A stretch of DNA of 64,000 nt, from positions 6,820,001 to 6,884,000 of the forward strand of contig NZ_CP065053.1 of the NCBI RefSeq assembly GCF_015689335.1, given 5' to 3'. Source of the DNA: Massilia antarctica. GTDB taxonomy: Bacteria; Pseudomonadota; Gammaproteobacteria; Burkholderiales; Burkholderiaceae_D. Within the stretch, counting starts at the first letter, position 1; each line of letters opens with the position of its first letter. The notes under the pieces are model-generated. The model did no database searches, was not told the DNA's origin, and worked only from the letters and a program-made list of their open reading frames with translations. This document shows, one piece after another, positions 38,876 through 47,573 of the stretch. The translations under genes were made by a program, and so were the position numbers.

Positions 38876-40816
38876 TTACTTGAGATAGCGCTCGAACCAC
38901 CCCACCGTGCGGGCGCGCTGGTCGCGCTGGTGTTCGGGTTTGCGGATCGCGTGGCCTTCGCCATCGTAGACAACCAGCGCGGTGGGCGTGCCCATGGCGC
39001 GCAAGCCGTGCCAGAACTCCATCGACTGCACCGGCGGCGTTTCGACGTCGCGCTCGCCCACGTACAGCAAGGTTGGCGTCCTGGCGGCCTTGATCGATTC
39101 GATCGGCGAGGCGGCCCGGTACACGGCCGGGTCGTCGTAGGCCGATGCGCCGAAGAAGGGAATCATCCACTGGTCGATACCGTTCTGGCCGTAGTAGCTG
39201 ATCCAGTTGGCGATGCCGGCGCCGGCCACCGCGGCCTTGAAGCGGTCGCTGTGCGTGACGCCCCACATGGTCATGAAGCCGCCGTAAGAGTGTCCCATCA
39301 GGCCGAGGCGGCCCGCGTCCACCGGCGCTGTCTTGAGCACGGCGTCGACGCCGGCCAGGATGTCGCGCCAGTCGCCGCCGCCGAAATCGCGTTTGTTGGC
39401 GCCGCTGAAGGCAATGCCCTGGCCGAAGCTGCCGCGCGGATTGGGCAGGAACACGTAGTAGCCCTTGCGCGCCAGGTCGCGCAGCAGCGGGTTGGCCTGT
39501 TCGCCGCCGGAGACGAAGCGCGGCGAGGCTGCCGATGCGGGTCCGCCGTGCACCTGTACCACCATCGGATATTTTTTACCCGGCTCGGTCGCCAGCGGCG
39601 CGAGCAGCCAGCCCTGCATTTTGAAGCCCTCGTTGGTCCATTCGACGCTGGTGGCGCGCACCTGCGGCGCGAAGCCATCGTTGTCGCGCGTGATGGCGGC
39701 CAGCCGCGGCAAGCGTCCGGCGACGATGCGTGGCGCGCGCGCGAAATCTTCATGCACGGAGGCGGCGATGGCGCCATCGGCGCTGAAGACGAAGCGTCCC
39801 TGGCGCGAGCCGGCCGCGCCGACGGCGCCCGACCACAGGGTGCGCGTGCTGCGTTTGGCCGGGTCGATGCTTAGCACCGCGTGCTCGCTGCCGACCAGCG
39901 CCGAGGCAATCAACTGCCTGCCCTGCCAGGCCAGCCCGTTGAAGGAGCCGGCCAAGCGCGGGGTGACGTTGTGCGGCTCGCCGCCGGACAGCGGCACGGT
40001 ATAGACGTCGCCGCCGACCGCGCCGAAGTCACTCATCATGCCTCCGATGAAGGCGACGCTGCGCCCGTCGGGCGAGACGCGCGGAATATTCATTTGCATC
40101 TTTGGCGATGCCAGCACCCGCAGCGCGCCGCTGGCGGCATCCACGTGGCCGAGGGTGGCGACCCACCAGTTGTTGTCGCCATTGCCCCTGGCGCTGGTGA
40201 CGACGAAGCCTTTGCCGTCCGGGGTCCAGTCGTATTCGTAGATGTAGCTGTCGGGCGGGGAGAGCATGGTCAGTTCGCCGCCGCGCGGGGCGATCAAGGC
40301 CAGGCGCTGGGCGTCTTCCTGGGTGCCGATTTCACCGATCTGGCGCGCGCCCGCTTCGACCGCGCCGGCGAGCTTTTTCGCCCCAAGGGTGGCCAGCAAG
40401 GATATCAGCTTGCCGTCCGGCGACCAGCGCGCGGTGCTGGCCACGCCCTTGATCGAGGCGACCGGCATGGCGCCCGCGGAGCCGGCGACGTAGACGGTGG
40501 CGCTGCCGGCCCTTGTGTCGGCGCTGATGAAGGCCAGCGATTGCTGGTCGGGCGACCAGGCCGGATGGTCGTAGATGCAGGTGGCGCAGGGGTCGTACTG
40601 GGCCAGGATGGCGCCGCTGGCGGCGTCGCGCACGACCACGATGGCGTGTGGGCGCAGCGGCAGGCCGCCCGGATCGAGCGATTCGAGGGTGGCGATGCGC
40701 TTGCCGTCGGCGGTGATGGCCAGGCCGCGGTAGTCGCGCAGGGCGGCTGGCTCGGCCAGCGCGGGAGCGGCGGCGGCCATCATGGCGGAGAACACGATTG
40801 TGTGCAGGTGTGCCAT
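38876..40816 (-). CDS. S9-family prolyl oligopeptidase
   Basis: 646-residue exported serine peptidase. The signal peptide ends near PALAEPAA. A WD/Kelch-like propeller (about 30-360) contains repeated DGK/SPDG motifs such as ARWSPDGKLISLLA. The C-terminal alpha/beta-hydrolase has the nucleophile Ser in LMGHSYGGFMTMWG, HGGPASAASPRF upstream and the catalytic His in DGEGHAIRKPEHQ. Likely a dipeptidyl- or acylaminoacyl-type peptidase in the periplasm. It is convergent with the M16 protease gene, only 18 bp apart. Confidence 0.93.
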   Translation of the reverse strand: MAHLHTIVFSAMMAAAAPALAEPAALRDYRGLAITADGKRIATLESLDPGGLPLRPHAIVVVRDAASGAILAQYDPCATCIYDHPAWSPDQQSLAFISADTRAGSATVYVAGSAGAMPVASIKGVASTARWSPDGKLISLLATLGAKKLAGAVEAGARQIGEIGTQEDAQRLALIAPRGGELTMLSPPDSYIYEYDWTPDGKGFVVTSARGNGDNNWWVATLGHVDAASGALRVLASPKMQMNIPRVSPDGRSVAFIGGMMSDFGAVGGDVYTVPLSGGEPHNVTPRLAGSFNGLAWQGRQLIASALVGSEHAVLSIDPAKRSTRTLWSGAVGAAGSRQGRFVFSADGAIAASVHEDFARAPRIVAGRLPRLAAITRDNDGFAPQVRATSVEWTNEGFKMQGWLLAPLATEPGKKYPMVVQVHGGPASAASPRFVSGGEQANPLLRDLARKGYYVFLPNPRGSFGQGIAFSGANKRDFGGGDWRDILAGVDAVLKTAPVDAGRLGLMGHSYGGFMTMWGVTHSDRFKAAVAGAGIANWISYYGQNGIDQWMIPFFGASAYDDPAVYRAASPIESIKAARTPTLLYVGERDVETPPVQSMEFWHGLRAMGTPTALVVYDGEGHAIRKPEHQRDQRARTVGWFERYLK

Positions 40817-40890
40817 TGGAGTGCTGTTGTGTGTGAAAGACTGGATCGCCTAAGGTCCTACCCGCACGCCGGAACTGACGCCGAAAATGG

Positions 40891-41364
40891 TTATAAAGCA
40901 GCCGGGGCGGCGCCGTCAAGGCGGATTTCGGCATACATTTCGCCCTCCTCGTCCAGGCCGGTTTCAACGAAGCCCAGGCTGGCGTAGAAGTCTTTTGCCG
41001 TCGGGTTCGTTGGCCAGTAGCAAATCTGGATGACCCTTGCATCGGGACGGCTGCGGATTTCGTCGAGCACCAAGCCGATGGCGCGCCGCCCGTAGCCTTT
41101 GCCCTGCTCGCCGCTGTCGACCATGAAGCGGTAGATCGCGTACGCGCCCGGCTCGCCTTCGTCGGCGAGCGACACGTACATCAGGAATCCGATAGGCTTG
41201 TCGTCGAGATAGATGGCGCGTGTGAAAAAGCTGTCGGGGTAAAAACTTGCTTGCGCGATCGAATAGGCGTTGCTGGCGAGGTAGTCTTGCTGCTCAGGGA
41301 GCAAGGGCAGCTCGACAATCGTGTCGAAATTGTCTTCGGTTACGGCTTGCAGGGTGATCATCAT
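40891..41364 (-). CDS. GNAT-family N-acetyltransferase
   Basis: 157-residue acetyltransferase. The acetyl-CoA loop is DSGEQGKGYGRRAIGLVLDE; the strand before it is GAYAIYRFMV and the C-terminal ICYWPTNPTAKDFYASLGFV completes the fold. Resemblance is to polyamine (spermine/spermidine) acetyltransferases of the BltD/PaiA type. The start is either of two adjacent ATG codons (41362-41364 or 41359-41361), with no clear ribosome binding site. A much longer frame upstream is not coding. Confidence 0.87.
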   Translation of the reverse strand: MMITLQAVTEDNFDTIVELPLLPEQQDYLASNAYSIAQASFYPDSFFTRAIYLDDKPIGFLMYVSLADEGEPGAYAIYRFMVDSGEQGKGYGRRAIGLVLDEIRSRPDARVIQICYWPTNPTAKDFYASLGFVETGLDEEGEMYAEIRLDGAAPAAL

Positions 41365-41453
41365 CGGCGGCTTTTTTTGGATTGCGCTGGAGCGCGGTTG
41401 AACCAGGTGGCAGCGGCGCGGCCGCGCGGGCCGGCCGCGGAAAATGATGCCGG

Positions 41454-42083
41454 TCAGGCCTTGCCGACCGAGAGCATGCGCTCGACGTAGCGGGCGATCA
41501 GGTCGATTTCCAGGTTGACCTTGCTGCCGGCACGCAAATGCTTGAGCGTGGTGACGGAAATGGTGTGCGGAATCAGGTTGATCGAGAAACGGCACAGCTT
41601 GCCCGAAGCGAGGTCCAGGTCTTCCACCCGGTTGACCGTGAGCGAGACGCCGTTGACGACGACCGAGCCCTTGAATGCAAGAAATTTGGCCAAGTCGTGC
41701 GGGGCGTCGATGACCAGTTCCCATGATTCGCCGACGGCCTCGAAGCGGTGCACCAGCCCCAGCCCGTCGACGTGGCCGGATACCAGATGGCCGCCCAGGC
41801 GCTCGGCCAGGGTCAGTGCTTTTTCGAGGTTGACCTCGCCGGGCACATCGAGGCCGGCCGTGCAGTTGAGGCTTTCGCGCGAGACATCGACCTTGAACGC
41901 CGTGTCGGTCCTGGCAACCACGGTCATGCAGGCGCCGTTGATGGCGATGGAGTCGCCCAGGGCGACGTCGGCCAGCGGCAAGCCGCCGGCATCGATGTCG
42001 AGCCGGACACCCGCATCGAGGCCGCCTTCGATTGCTTGGACGGAGCTGATCTTGCCGACGGCGGCGACGATTCCTGTAAACAT
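41454..42083 (-). CDS. ribE: riboflavin synthase alpha subunit
   Basis: 209-residue lumazine dismutase that completes riboflavin synthesis. The N-terminal MFTGIVAAVGKISSVQA, the internal repeat with SIAINGACMTVV and SVVVNGVSLTVNRV, and GGHLVSGHVDGLG are diagnostic. It forms a homotrimer of two-barrel subunits. It starts 6 bp after ribD on the same strand and is clearly its operon partner. Confidence 0.97.
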   Translation of the reverse strand: MFTGIVAAVGKISSVQAIEGGLDAGVRLDIDAGGLPLADVALGDSIAINGACMTVVARTDTAFKVDVSRESLNCTAGLDVPGEVNLEKALTLAERLGGHLVSGHVDGLGLVHRFEAVGESWELVIDAPHDLAKFLAFKGSVVVNGVSLTVNRVEDLDLASGKLCRFSINLIPHTISVTTLKHLRAGSKVNLEIDLIARYVERMLSVGKA

Positions 42084-42089
42084 GCTGGT

Positions 42090-43193
42090 CTATTCCTTGG
42101 TGTGAGTGAAGCGGGCGAGGATGCGCAGATCCTCGCCCAGCGGGTGAACGTTGTGAAAGCGCAGGCGTTGTTGCTGGTCGAGGCTGCTCAAGGCGGGCAG
42201 CGCGAACATGCCCTGGGCTTCGCCCAGCAGGCTAGGCGCCAGGTAGACGAGCAGTTCATCGACACAGCCCTCGCGGATCATCGATCCGCCCAGCCTGGCG
42301 CCGGCTTCGACGTGCAGCTCGTTGATCTCGCGCCGACCCAGTTCGCGCATCAGGGCCGGCAGATCGACCTTGCCGGCTTCGTTGGGCAGCAGGATAACGT
42401 CGTGCCCGGCGGCGCGCAGCACGGCTTGCCGGGCGGGATCGGGCACGGCAGCCACGATCCAGCAAGGGGCGCCCGCCAGCACGCGGGCGGCGGGATCGAT
42501 CTCGAGCCGGCTGTCGACAATGATGCGGCGCGGCTGGCGCGGGGTATCGACGCCGCGCACGGTCAATTGTGGGTCGTCGGCCTTGACGGTACCGATGCCG
42601 GTGAGAATGGCGCAAGCGCGCGCGCGCCATGCGTGGCCGTCGGCACGCGCCTCGGGTCCGGTAATCCATTGGCTGGCGCCATTGTGCAGGGCCGTCATGC
42701 CGTCGAGGCTGGCGGCGGTCTTGAGGCGGACCCAGGGCACACCGCGCTGCATGCGTGACAGGAAGCCGACATTGAGTTCGCGCGCTTCGGCCTCATGCAG
42801 GCCGGAACTGACGGCGATGCCGGCGGCGGCGAGCTTGGCCAGCCCCTGGCCAGCGACCAGGGGATTGGGGTCGACCATGGCGGCCACGACCCGGCCCAAG
42901 CCGGCCCGCACCAGCGCCTCAGAACACGGTGGGGTGCGTCCATGATGGTTGCACGGTTCGAGGGTGACGTACGCGGTGGCGCCGCGCACGTCGTTGCCGC
43001 GGGCCTCGGCATCGCGCAGGGCATCGATTTCGGCATGGGCCTGGCCCGCCGGTTGCGTATGCCCGGCGCCAATGACCACGCCGTCGCGCACGATGACGCA
43101 GCCGACCCGCGGATTGGGCGAGGTCGTGTACAGCCCTTTGGCGGCCCAGTCGAGGGCCAGTGTCATGGCGGCAGAATCGGTAAGTAATTGCAC
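42090..43193 (-). CDS. ribD: bifunctional deaminase/reductase RibD
   Basis: 367-residue enzyme for two riboflavin steps. The N-terminal deaminase has the zinc residues AHAEIDAL and LEPCNHHGRTPPCSEALV. The C-terminal reductase has LKTAASLDGMTALHNGASQW, RIIVDSRLEIDP and ELHVEAGARLGG. I chose the GTG at 43191-43193, giving MQLLTDSAAMTLALDW: a GGGA element lies at workable spacing and the length then fits the family. The ATG at 43164-43166 has none. No RFN riboswitch is visible upstream. ribE follows after 6 bp. Confidence 0.95.
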   Translation of the reverse strand: MQLLTDSAAMTLALDWAAKGLYTTSPNPRVGCVIVRDGVVIGAGHTQPAGQAHAEIDALRDAEARGNDVRGATAYVTLEPCNHHGRTPPCSEALVRAGLGRVVAAMVDPNPLVAGQGLAKLAAAGIAVSSGLHEAEARELNVGFLSRMQRGVPWVRLKTAASLDGMTALHNGASQWITGPEARADGHAWRARACAILTGIGTVKADDPQLTVRGVDTPRQPRRIIVDSRLEIDPAARVLAGAPCWIVAAVPDPARQAVLRAAGHDVILLPNEAGKVDLPALMRELGRREINELHVEAGARLGGSMIREGCVDELLVYLAPSLLGEAQGMFALPALSSLDQQQRLRFHNVHPLGEDLRILARFTHTKE

Positions 43194-43457
43194 GGATATC
43201 CCAGCGTAAATGGCTGACCGCGATTTTACGCCAAGACAGCCGTTCCCGCCCGCTGGGCGTACCGGCGGCAACGCCTGCCCGCCGGAACAGGCCGGGAACG
43301 CCCGGCAAAACCTCTCGACGCAGCTCCAACAGATGAGAGAGCGGGAAAGCGAAAGGACGGCCTGGTGATTGTCCGCCCGCCGCTCGTGGCTGATGCGCAG
43401 TCCGCAGAATCGATGAAGCCACATCCACGGACGTGGTATTTGGCGCCGGGCTTGCCT

Positions 43458-44357
43458 TTACTGGCCGGATGTGGGCCTTTGATTTGCGCTCGTCTTGCCG
43501 AGAGCCGCCTCAGCAATGAGCGTCTGGGCAAGGCTCGCGCGCGCCTTGGCCGCATAGTGACGGCAGGCGTCGGCATCGATGAAGGCGGCATTGCCGAGTG
43601 CCGCCTGTTGAGCCTTGCGCTCCCACAGGCCGCCAGCTTCCGGATGCGCAGAGACGAGGACGTCGCAAGGCAGCGCTTCGATGGTGACGGACGAGCGCTC
43701 GACGTCCGCCTGCGCCTGCGGGTAAAGCGGATTACCGCTGAAACGCAAGCCTTTGGCGGCTAGCGCAGTCAGGCTGTCGGCAAACACGACATTCACGGTC
43801 CGCCCATTTTCTTCGGCTTGCCAGGTCCAGCTGGTTCCGCCTTTGGTGTGTCCTGGCGTGAAGTGCGCGGTCACGGCCAGCGGCCCGAGGTGGATGGTTT
43901 CGCCGTCACGCACCACGCGAGTGTGTGCGACTGGTGACATGGGAGTCAAGTTCGGATATTGCGCATCGGCCCGATCTGGCTGACCGCTCTCAAGCACCAG
44001 GACCGCGGCCGGACTGGCCAGCACGGTTGCACCGCTCAGCTTCTGCAAATCCGCGATGGCGCCAGCATGATCCTGATGGGCGTGCGAATTGAGGATGTAG
44101 CGGATATCTTCAACCCGGAAGCCCAGCTTGCGAATATGCGCCACAACTTGGGCCGCTGCCTCGGGGCCGCCGGCATCGACGAGGATGTGTCCCGCGGACG
44201 ACGTCATCAGCACAGCACTTATCCCGCCCGTGCCGACGTAATAGGTATTTCCAAGCAATCGGAAAGGGTCTTGCGGCGCATACCAGTCTGCCGCACTGGC
44301 AGCGGTGAGGAATGCTCCTAAGAAAAACATGGAACACCCGAGAAGTTGCTTTTTCAT
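43458..44357 (-). CDS. subclass B3 metallo-beta-lactamase
   Basis: 299-residue periplasmic zinc hydrolase. The signal peptide MKKQLLGCSMFFLGAFLTAA ends near SAADW. All B3 zinc ligands are present: His92, His94, Asp96 and His97 in SHAHQDHAG, His170 in FTPGHTKGGTSW and His238 in SAHPEAGGLWERK. GTGGISAVLMTSSAGHILVDAG and FADSLTALAAKGLRFSGNP are typical of B3 enzymes such as THIN-B from a related genus. Hydrolysis of penicillins, cephalosporins and carbapenems is known for the family; activity here is predicted, not shown. It follows the MEDS kinase gene by 106 bp on the same strand. No insertion sequence or integron is adjacent, so it may be chromosomal and intrinsic. Confidence 0.9.
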   Translation of the reverse strand: MKKQLLGCSMFFLGAFLTAASAADWYAPQDPFRLLGNTYYVGTGGISAVLMTSSAGHILVDAGGPEAAAQVVAHIRKLGFRVEDIRYILNSHAHQDHAGAIADLQKLSGATVLASPAAVLVLESGQPDRADAQYPNLTPMSPVAHTRVVRDGETIHLGPLAVTAHFTPGHTKGGTSWTWQAEENGRTVNVVFADSLTALAAKGLRFSGNPLYPQAQADVERSSVTIEALPCDVLVSAHPEAGGLWERKAQQAALGNAAFIDADACRHYAAKARASLAQTLIAEAALGKTSANQRPTSGQ

Positions 44358-44463
44358 TTTTGTTCTGAGAATAATTGAAGGATGCCTGTCCCGGTGACGA
44401 CATCACAGCACGCGGCGATTGATCAGCGTCAGCGCCACCATTGAAGAGATCCAATTTGCTCCG

Positions 44464-46299
44464 CTATCCAAGGATTGGGACGAGTTTGGGTCCACTTCGC
44501 TCATTATCTGCATTGCCAAGATCGTTCGGCAACCGCGGCAAGCGGATTATGAATGTACTTCCCATACCGGTACCCTTGCTGGCAGCAGCGATCGACCCTC
44601 CGTGTAGCTCCACCAAACTCCTCGCCAAGGCAAGTCCAAGACCTAGCCCCCCCTGAGCTCTGTCGGGCGTACGACGCCCCTGCACGAACAGGTCGAATAA
44701 GTGTGCCAATAGTTCCTCATCCATGCCAATGCCTGTGTCTGACACGATCAATTCTGTTTCGCCCACATCGGCACGCAAGCGCATATTGATGGTGCCGCCA
44801 TTTGGTGTGAACTTGTTGGCGTTGACGAGGATGTTAGCCACAACCTGGACGATGCGTTTGCGGTCGGCCATGACAAGCACTGGTTCGCGCGGGATGTCGA
44901 GCTGCAAGCTTTGATTGCTAGCTTGGACACGCGAGGCAATCTGCTCTGCGGCATCAGTTAAGATCGCACGAAGATCGAGCACGGACGTGTCGAGAGCGAT
45001 CAGACCCCGCGTGACCCGAGCGACGTCAAGCAAATCGTCAACCAGGCCAGTCATGTGCCGTACTTGCCGCTTGAGGACACCAGCCACATGTTGCACCCGT
45101 TCAGGATCGTTCGCGACGATTTTGAGCACCTCTGCAGCTGCGCTGACAGGCGCGAGCGGATTTCGCAATTCATGGCCGAGCATCGCAAGGAATTCGTCCT
45201 TCGCACGGTTGGCTTCGGAGAGTTTTGTTACCAGGACTTCTCGCTCACGGTGCAGTTGTACCAGCAAGTGGCGTTCGGTCGCGTCGCGTGTGAAACAACG
45301 GGTGTAGCGCAAGTGGCCATTCTCGAAGCAACCGTTTGAACTGATGACCACATGCTGGATTGAGGCGTCCCTGCGATTCAGCCGCGCTGGCTCGTCAAGC
45401 AAAGTTTGTCCTTGCTGCAGGCGGGTCAGGATGGACGCGATGACATCGGAGTCGGTATGGAACTCCGAGATGTGATGCCCCACATATTCATCCCATCGGT
45501 AACCGAGCATCGCTAGTTCGGCCTTGTTAGCCCATAGGATCGTACCGTCTGGTCCAACGCGGTGCAGGGCTTCGGCAGCGTTCTCCAGGAAGTCCATTAA
45601 TTCCCGCTCGCGGTCCTGCAGTGTCGCTTCCGCTTCTCTGCCTCGGACAACCTCACAGCGCAGAGCATGATTCTCCTGCTGCAGGATGGCGAGCTGTCGA
45701 GACACATCTGGATCGCTCTTCTCTAGAGCCTGGATCGAATGACAGACTTGGTCATGCGCGAAGCAAATGCGTTGAAACGCAGCAGCGTCTCCGGGCCTCG
45801 AAAATTGTTGCCATGGGTAGGCACAAAAAAGCGCAAACCGGCATTCCCGAGCCAAGCTGTTCCACAGTTCTTCAAGCCGCACTGCTGCGTTATACAGGCC
45901 GCGGGAACATAGTACAGCGACCATTTCACCAAACGCGTGAACTACTGTTCCAGAATCACAGGCACTGCGGACGACACTGCCGACCGTGCGGTCAAACAGC
46001 CGCTCGTCCGGCCAGTCGTCGACCATGAACAGCGCTAGCGTGTCTTCCGCATTCAGCACGATCAGGTGCTTTAGGGGTTGTTCCTCGCCGTTCAAGGAAG
46101 CCAGCCCTTGCAGCTGATCTTGCAACGCAGTTATGTGATCGTTGGTAGCAATGACAATTGCCGTGCCACTAGTGCGCAATCCCTGCTCAATGAACTCGGC
46201 AACCTCGCTCAGAAGCGTGACCTCGTCTTGGTAGAAGCGTACGAAATGAGGTGGAGGATGAGATTGATGGAGAGTCGGATTTTGGCGTTGCGTGGACAT
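44464..46299 (-). CDS. MEDS-domain sensor histidine kinase
   Basis: 611-residue soluble hybrid-free kinase. The N-terminal MEDS (DcmR-type sensory) domain, about 16-180, contains HFVRFYQDEVTLLSEVAEFI and GTAIVIATNDH. A PAS domain (about 235-350) has LENAAEALHRVGPDGTILWA. HisKA has its His in FLAMLGHELRNPLAPVSAAA, and HATPase has VVANILVNANKFTPNGG, SDTGIGMD and [26 protein letters not shown] precedes the ATG. No response regulator gene is adjacent. Base composition is somewhat lower in GC than the flanking pil and rib genes. It may be co-transcribed with the beta-lactamase gene. Confidence 0.9.
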   Translation of the reverse strand: MSTQRQNPTLHQSHPPPHFVRFYQDEVTLLSEVAEFIEQGLRTSGTAIVIATNDHITALQDQLQGLASLNGEEQPLKHLIVLNAEDTLALFMVDDWPDERLFDRTVGSVVRSACDSGTVVHAFGEMVAVLCSRGLYNAAVRLEELWNSLARECRFALFCAYPWQQFSRPGDAAAFQRICFAHDQVCHSIQALEKSDPDVSRQLAILQQENHALRCEVVRGREAEATLQDRERELMDFLENAAEALHRVGPDGTILWANKAELAMLGYRWDEYVGHHISEFHTDSDVIASILTRLQQGQTLLDEPARLNRRDASIQHVVISSNGCFENGHLRYTRCFTRDATERHLLVQLHREREVLVTKLSEANRAKDEFLAMLGHELRNPLAPVSAAAEVLKIVANDPERVQHVAGVLKRQVRHMTGLVDDLLDVARVTRGLIALDTSVLDLRAILTDAAEQIASRVQASNQSLQLDIPREPVLVMADRKRIVQVVANILVNANKFTPNGGTINMRLRADVGETELIVSDTGIGMDEELLAHLFDLFVQGRRTPDRAQGGLGLGLALARSLVELHGGSIAAASKGTGMGSTFIIRLPRLPNDLGNADNERSGPKLVPILG

Positions 46300-46340
46300 A
46301 CGTGTCCCCTTACATTAGCGCAGGTAACACACCTATAAAA

Positions 46341-46385
46341 GAGCAATTGTACCAGCCGATACACGTCAAAATGTGACAATTGCTC
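46341..46385. promoter_or_regulatory. 10-bp inverted repeat upstream of the MEDS kinase
   Basis: GAGCAATTGT (46341-46350) and its exact complement ACAATTGCTC (46376-46385) bracket 25 bp, 42 bp before the kinase start. It could be an operator, or a hairpin ending transcription from upstream; no T run follows. Confidence 0.4.
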
Positions 46386-46534
46386 CCCAGATCACACCCG
46401 GTTTGATTTTGCGCTACCGATACCCGATTGATTTGATCTTGTGATGTCCGCTTTTGGCCGATAGCGGACGGCCGGAATAGCTAAGTGTACGCGGTTGTTG
46501 CTCTCGTCGCAAGTATGAGGTTTTATCAAGCGTT

Positions 46535-47104
46535 CTAAGGCTCTTCCTCTTCGCCAGCGCAGTCGGCGCCGTCGCGCGCGGGGTCGCACACGCGGGCGCG
46601 GCCGAGCATATTGATCTTGATGCGGCGCGTCTGTCCGTCCTGGAACAGCGAAAGCGTACCCCAGCGCGCGGCGGCGCTGCTGTTTGCGCTGCAACTGCGC
46701 CCGGCAGGGTTGTAGGCAAGGTAGTCGGGCAATTTCTGGCTGGTGAACACGGCGCTGACGACGATACCGCTCCCGACCGGGCCGTGCATGGAAACCAGTT
46801 CGTCGGCGGCGCCAGGCCGGCGGTCGCCGTCGCGGTCGACGAATGCCACCCAACCCAGGCTCCAGTCGGCGCCGCCAGGGTCGGCCGGTGCGAGCATGAC
46901 GCGCTGGCCGCGCGCCATCGCTTGCGTGCGCGTCATGTCGATGGCGCCGGCGAGGTCGTTCACCGCCGCGTTGAACCGGTAGTGGCGGATCAGCGCGCGC
47001 ACGTCGGGCATGGCGACGGCGAGCACGATGGCGGCGATGAACAGCACCGTCATCAGCTCGACCAGCGAAAACGCCTGCACGGGGCAAGCCCGCGCACGGT
47101 TCAT
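46535..47104 (-). CDS. GspH/FimT-family minor pilin
   Basis: 189-residue type IV pseudopilin. A short basic leader precedes the prepilin helix FSLVELMTVLFIAAIVLAVA, with Glu at the fifth position after the processing site. It continues with the GspH domain (YRFNAAVNDLAGAIDMTRTQ) and ends in an acidic EEEEP tail. The ATG overlaps the preceding pilE-like stop by 4 bp (ATGA). It is last in the minor pilin operon; FimT-like pilins often come first in such clusters. Confidence 0.88.
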   Translation of the reverse strand: MNRARACPVQAFSLVELMTVLFIAAIVLAVAMPDVRALIRHYRFNAAVNDLAGAIDMTRTQAMARGQRVMLAPADPGGADWSLGWVAFVDRDGDRRPGAADELVSMHGPVGSGIVVSAVFTSQKLPDYLAYNPAGRSCSANSSAAARWGTLSLFQDGQTRRIKINMLGRARVCDPARDGADCAGEEEEP

Positions 47105-47550
47105 GGCCAGCAACCGGCGGCGGCGCCGCTGGCCGTGTGTTCGCCCCCGCTGCTCAGCGCCAGGGTTTTGCAGTCGCCATCGCGGAAGGTGGAGTCGACC
47201 CGGTCGGTGCCGGGGATGGCTTCGATGACGATGCAGCGCGTAATCGTCTGGCCCGGACAAGGCTGGCCGCGCAACTCGTAGGCGCTGGACTTGGCGCTGC
47301 CGCTCGACCACCACTTGAAGTGTGCCTGCTCCGGGCTGCCGGCGTCGGCCGAAAACGCCAGGTAGCTATTGTGCTGGGTGTAATAGCGCTCCTGCTTTTG
47401 CATCAGTTCAAGCAGGACCGCCTGGGCTTCGGCGCGGCGCGCCTTGATGATGAAGTCCTGGTAGCCGGGATAGGCCAGCGCGGCCAGCACGACGACGATC
47501 GTCATTACAATCATCGTTTCGATCAGGGTAAAGCCTTGGCTGCGTTTCAT
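47101..47550 (-). CDS. pilE: PilE-like type IV pilin
   Basis: 149-residue pilin with leader MKRSQG and mature N-terminus FTLIETMIVMTIVVVLAALA, followed by YPGYQDFIIKARRAEAQAVL. Four Cys in the C-terminal half allow a disulfide-bonded D region. AGGGAG lies before the ATG. It lies between pilY1 (23-bp gap) and the FimT-like gene, the usual place of the minor pilin PilE in this operon type, so it is probably a minor subunit rather than the major pilin. Confidence 0.9.
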   Translation of the reverse strand: MKRSQGFTLIETMIVMTIVVVLAALAYPGYQDFIIKARRAEAQAVLLELMQKQERYYTQHNSYLAFSADAGSPEQAHFKWWSSGSAKSSAYELRGQPCPGQTITRCIVIEAIPGTDRVDSTFRDGDCKTLALSSGGEHTASGAAAGCWP

Positions 47551-47573
47551 TGCCGACTCCCTTCGCTCAGTGG

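Noticed and set aside
43458..44357. Glyoxalase II or generic MBL-fold hydrolase instead of a beta-lactamase
   Set aside because: Zinc ligand spacing, DSLTAL region, GGTSW motif and C-terminal His match subclass B3, and a signal peptide is present.
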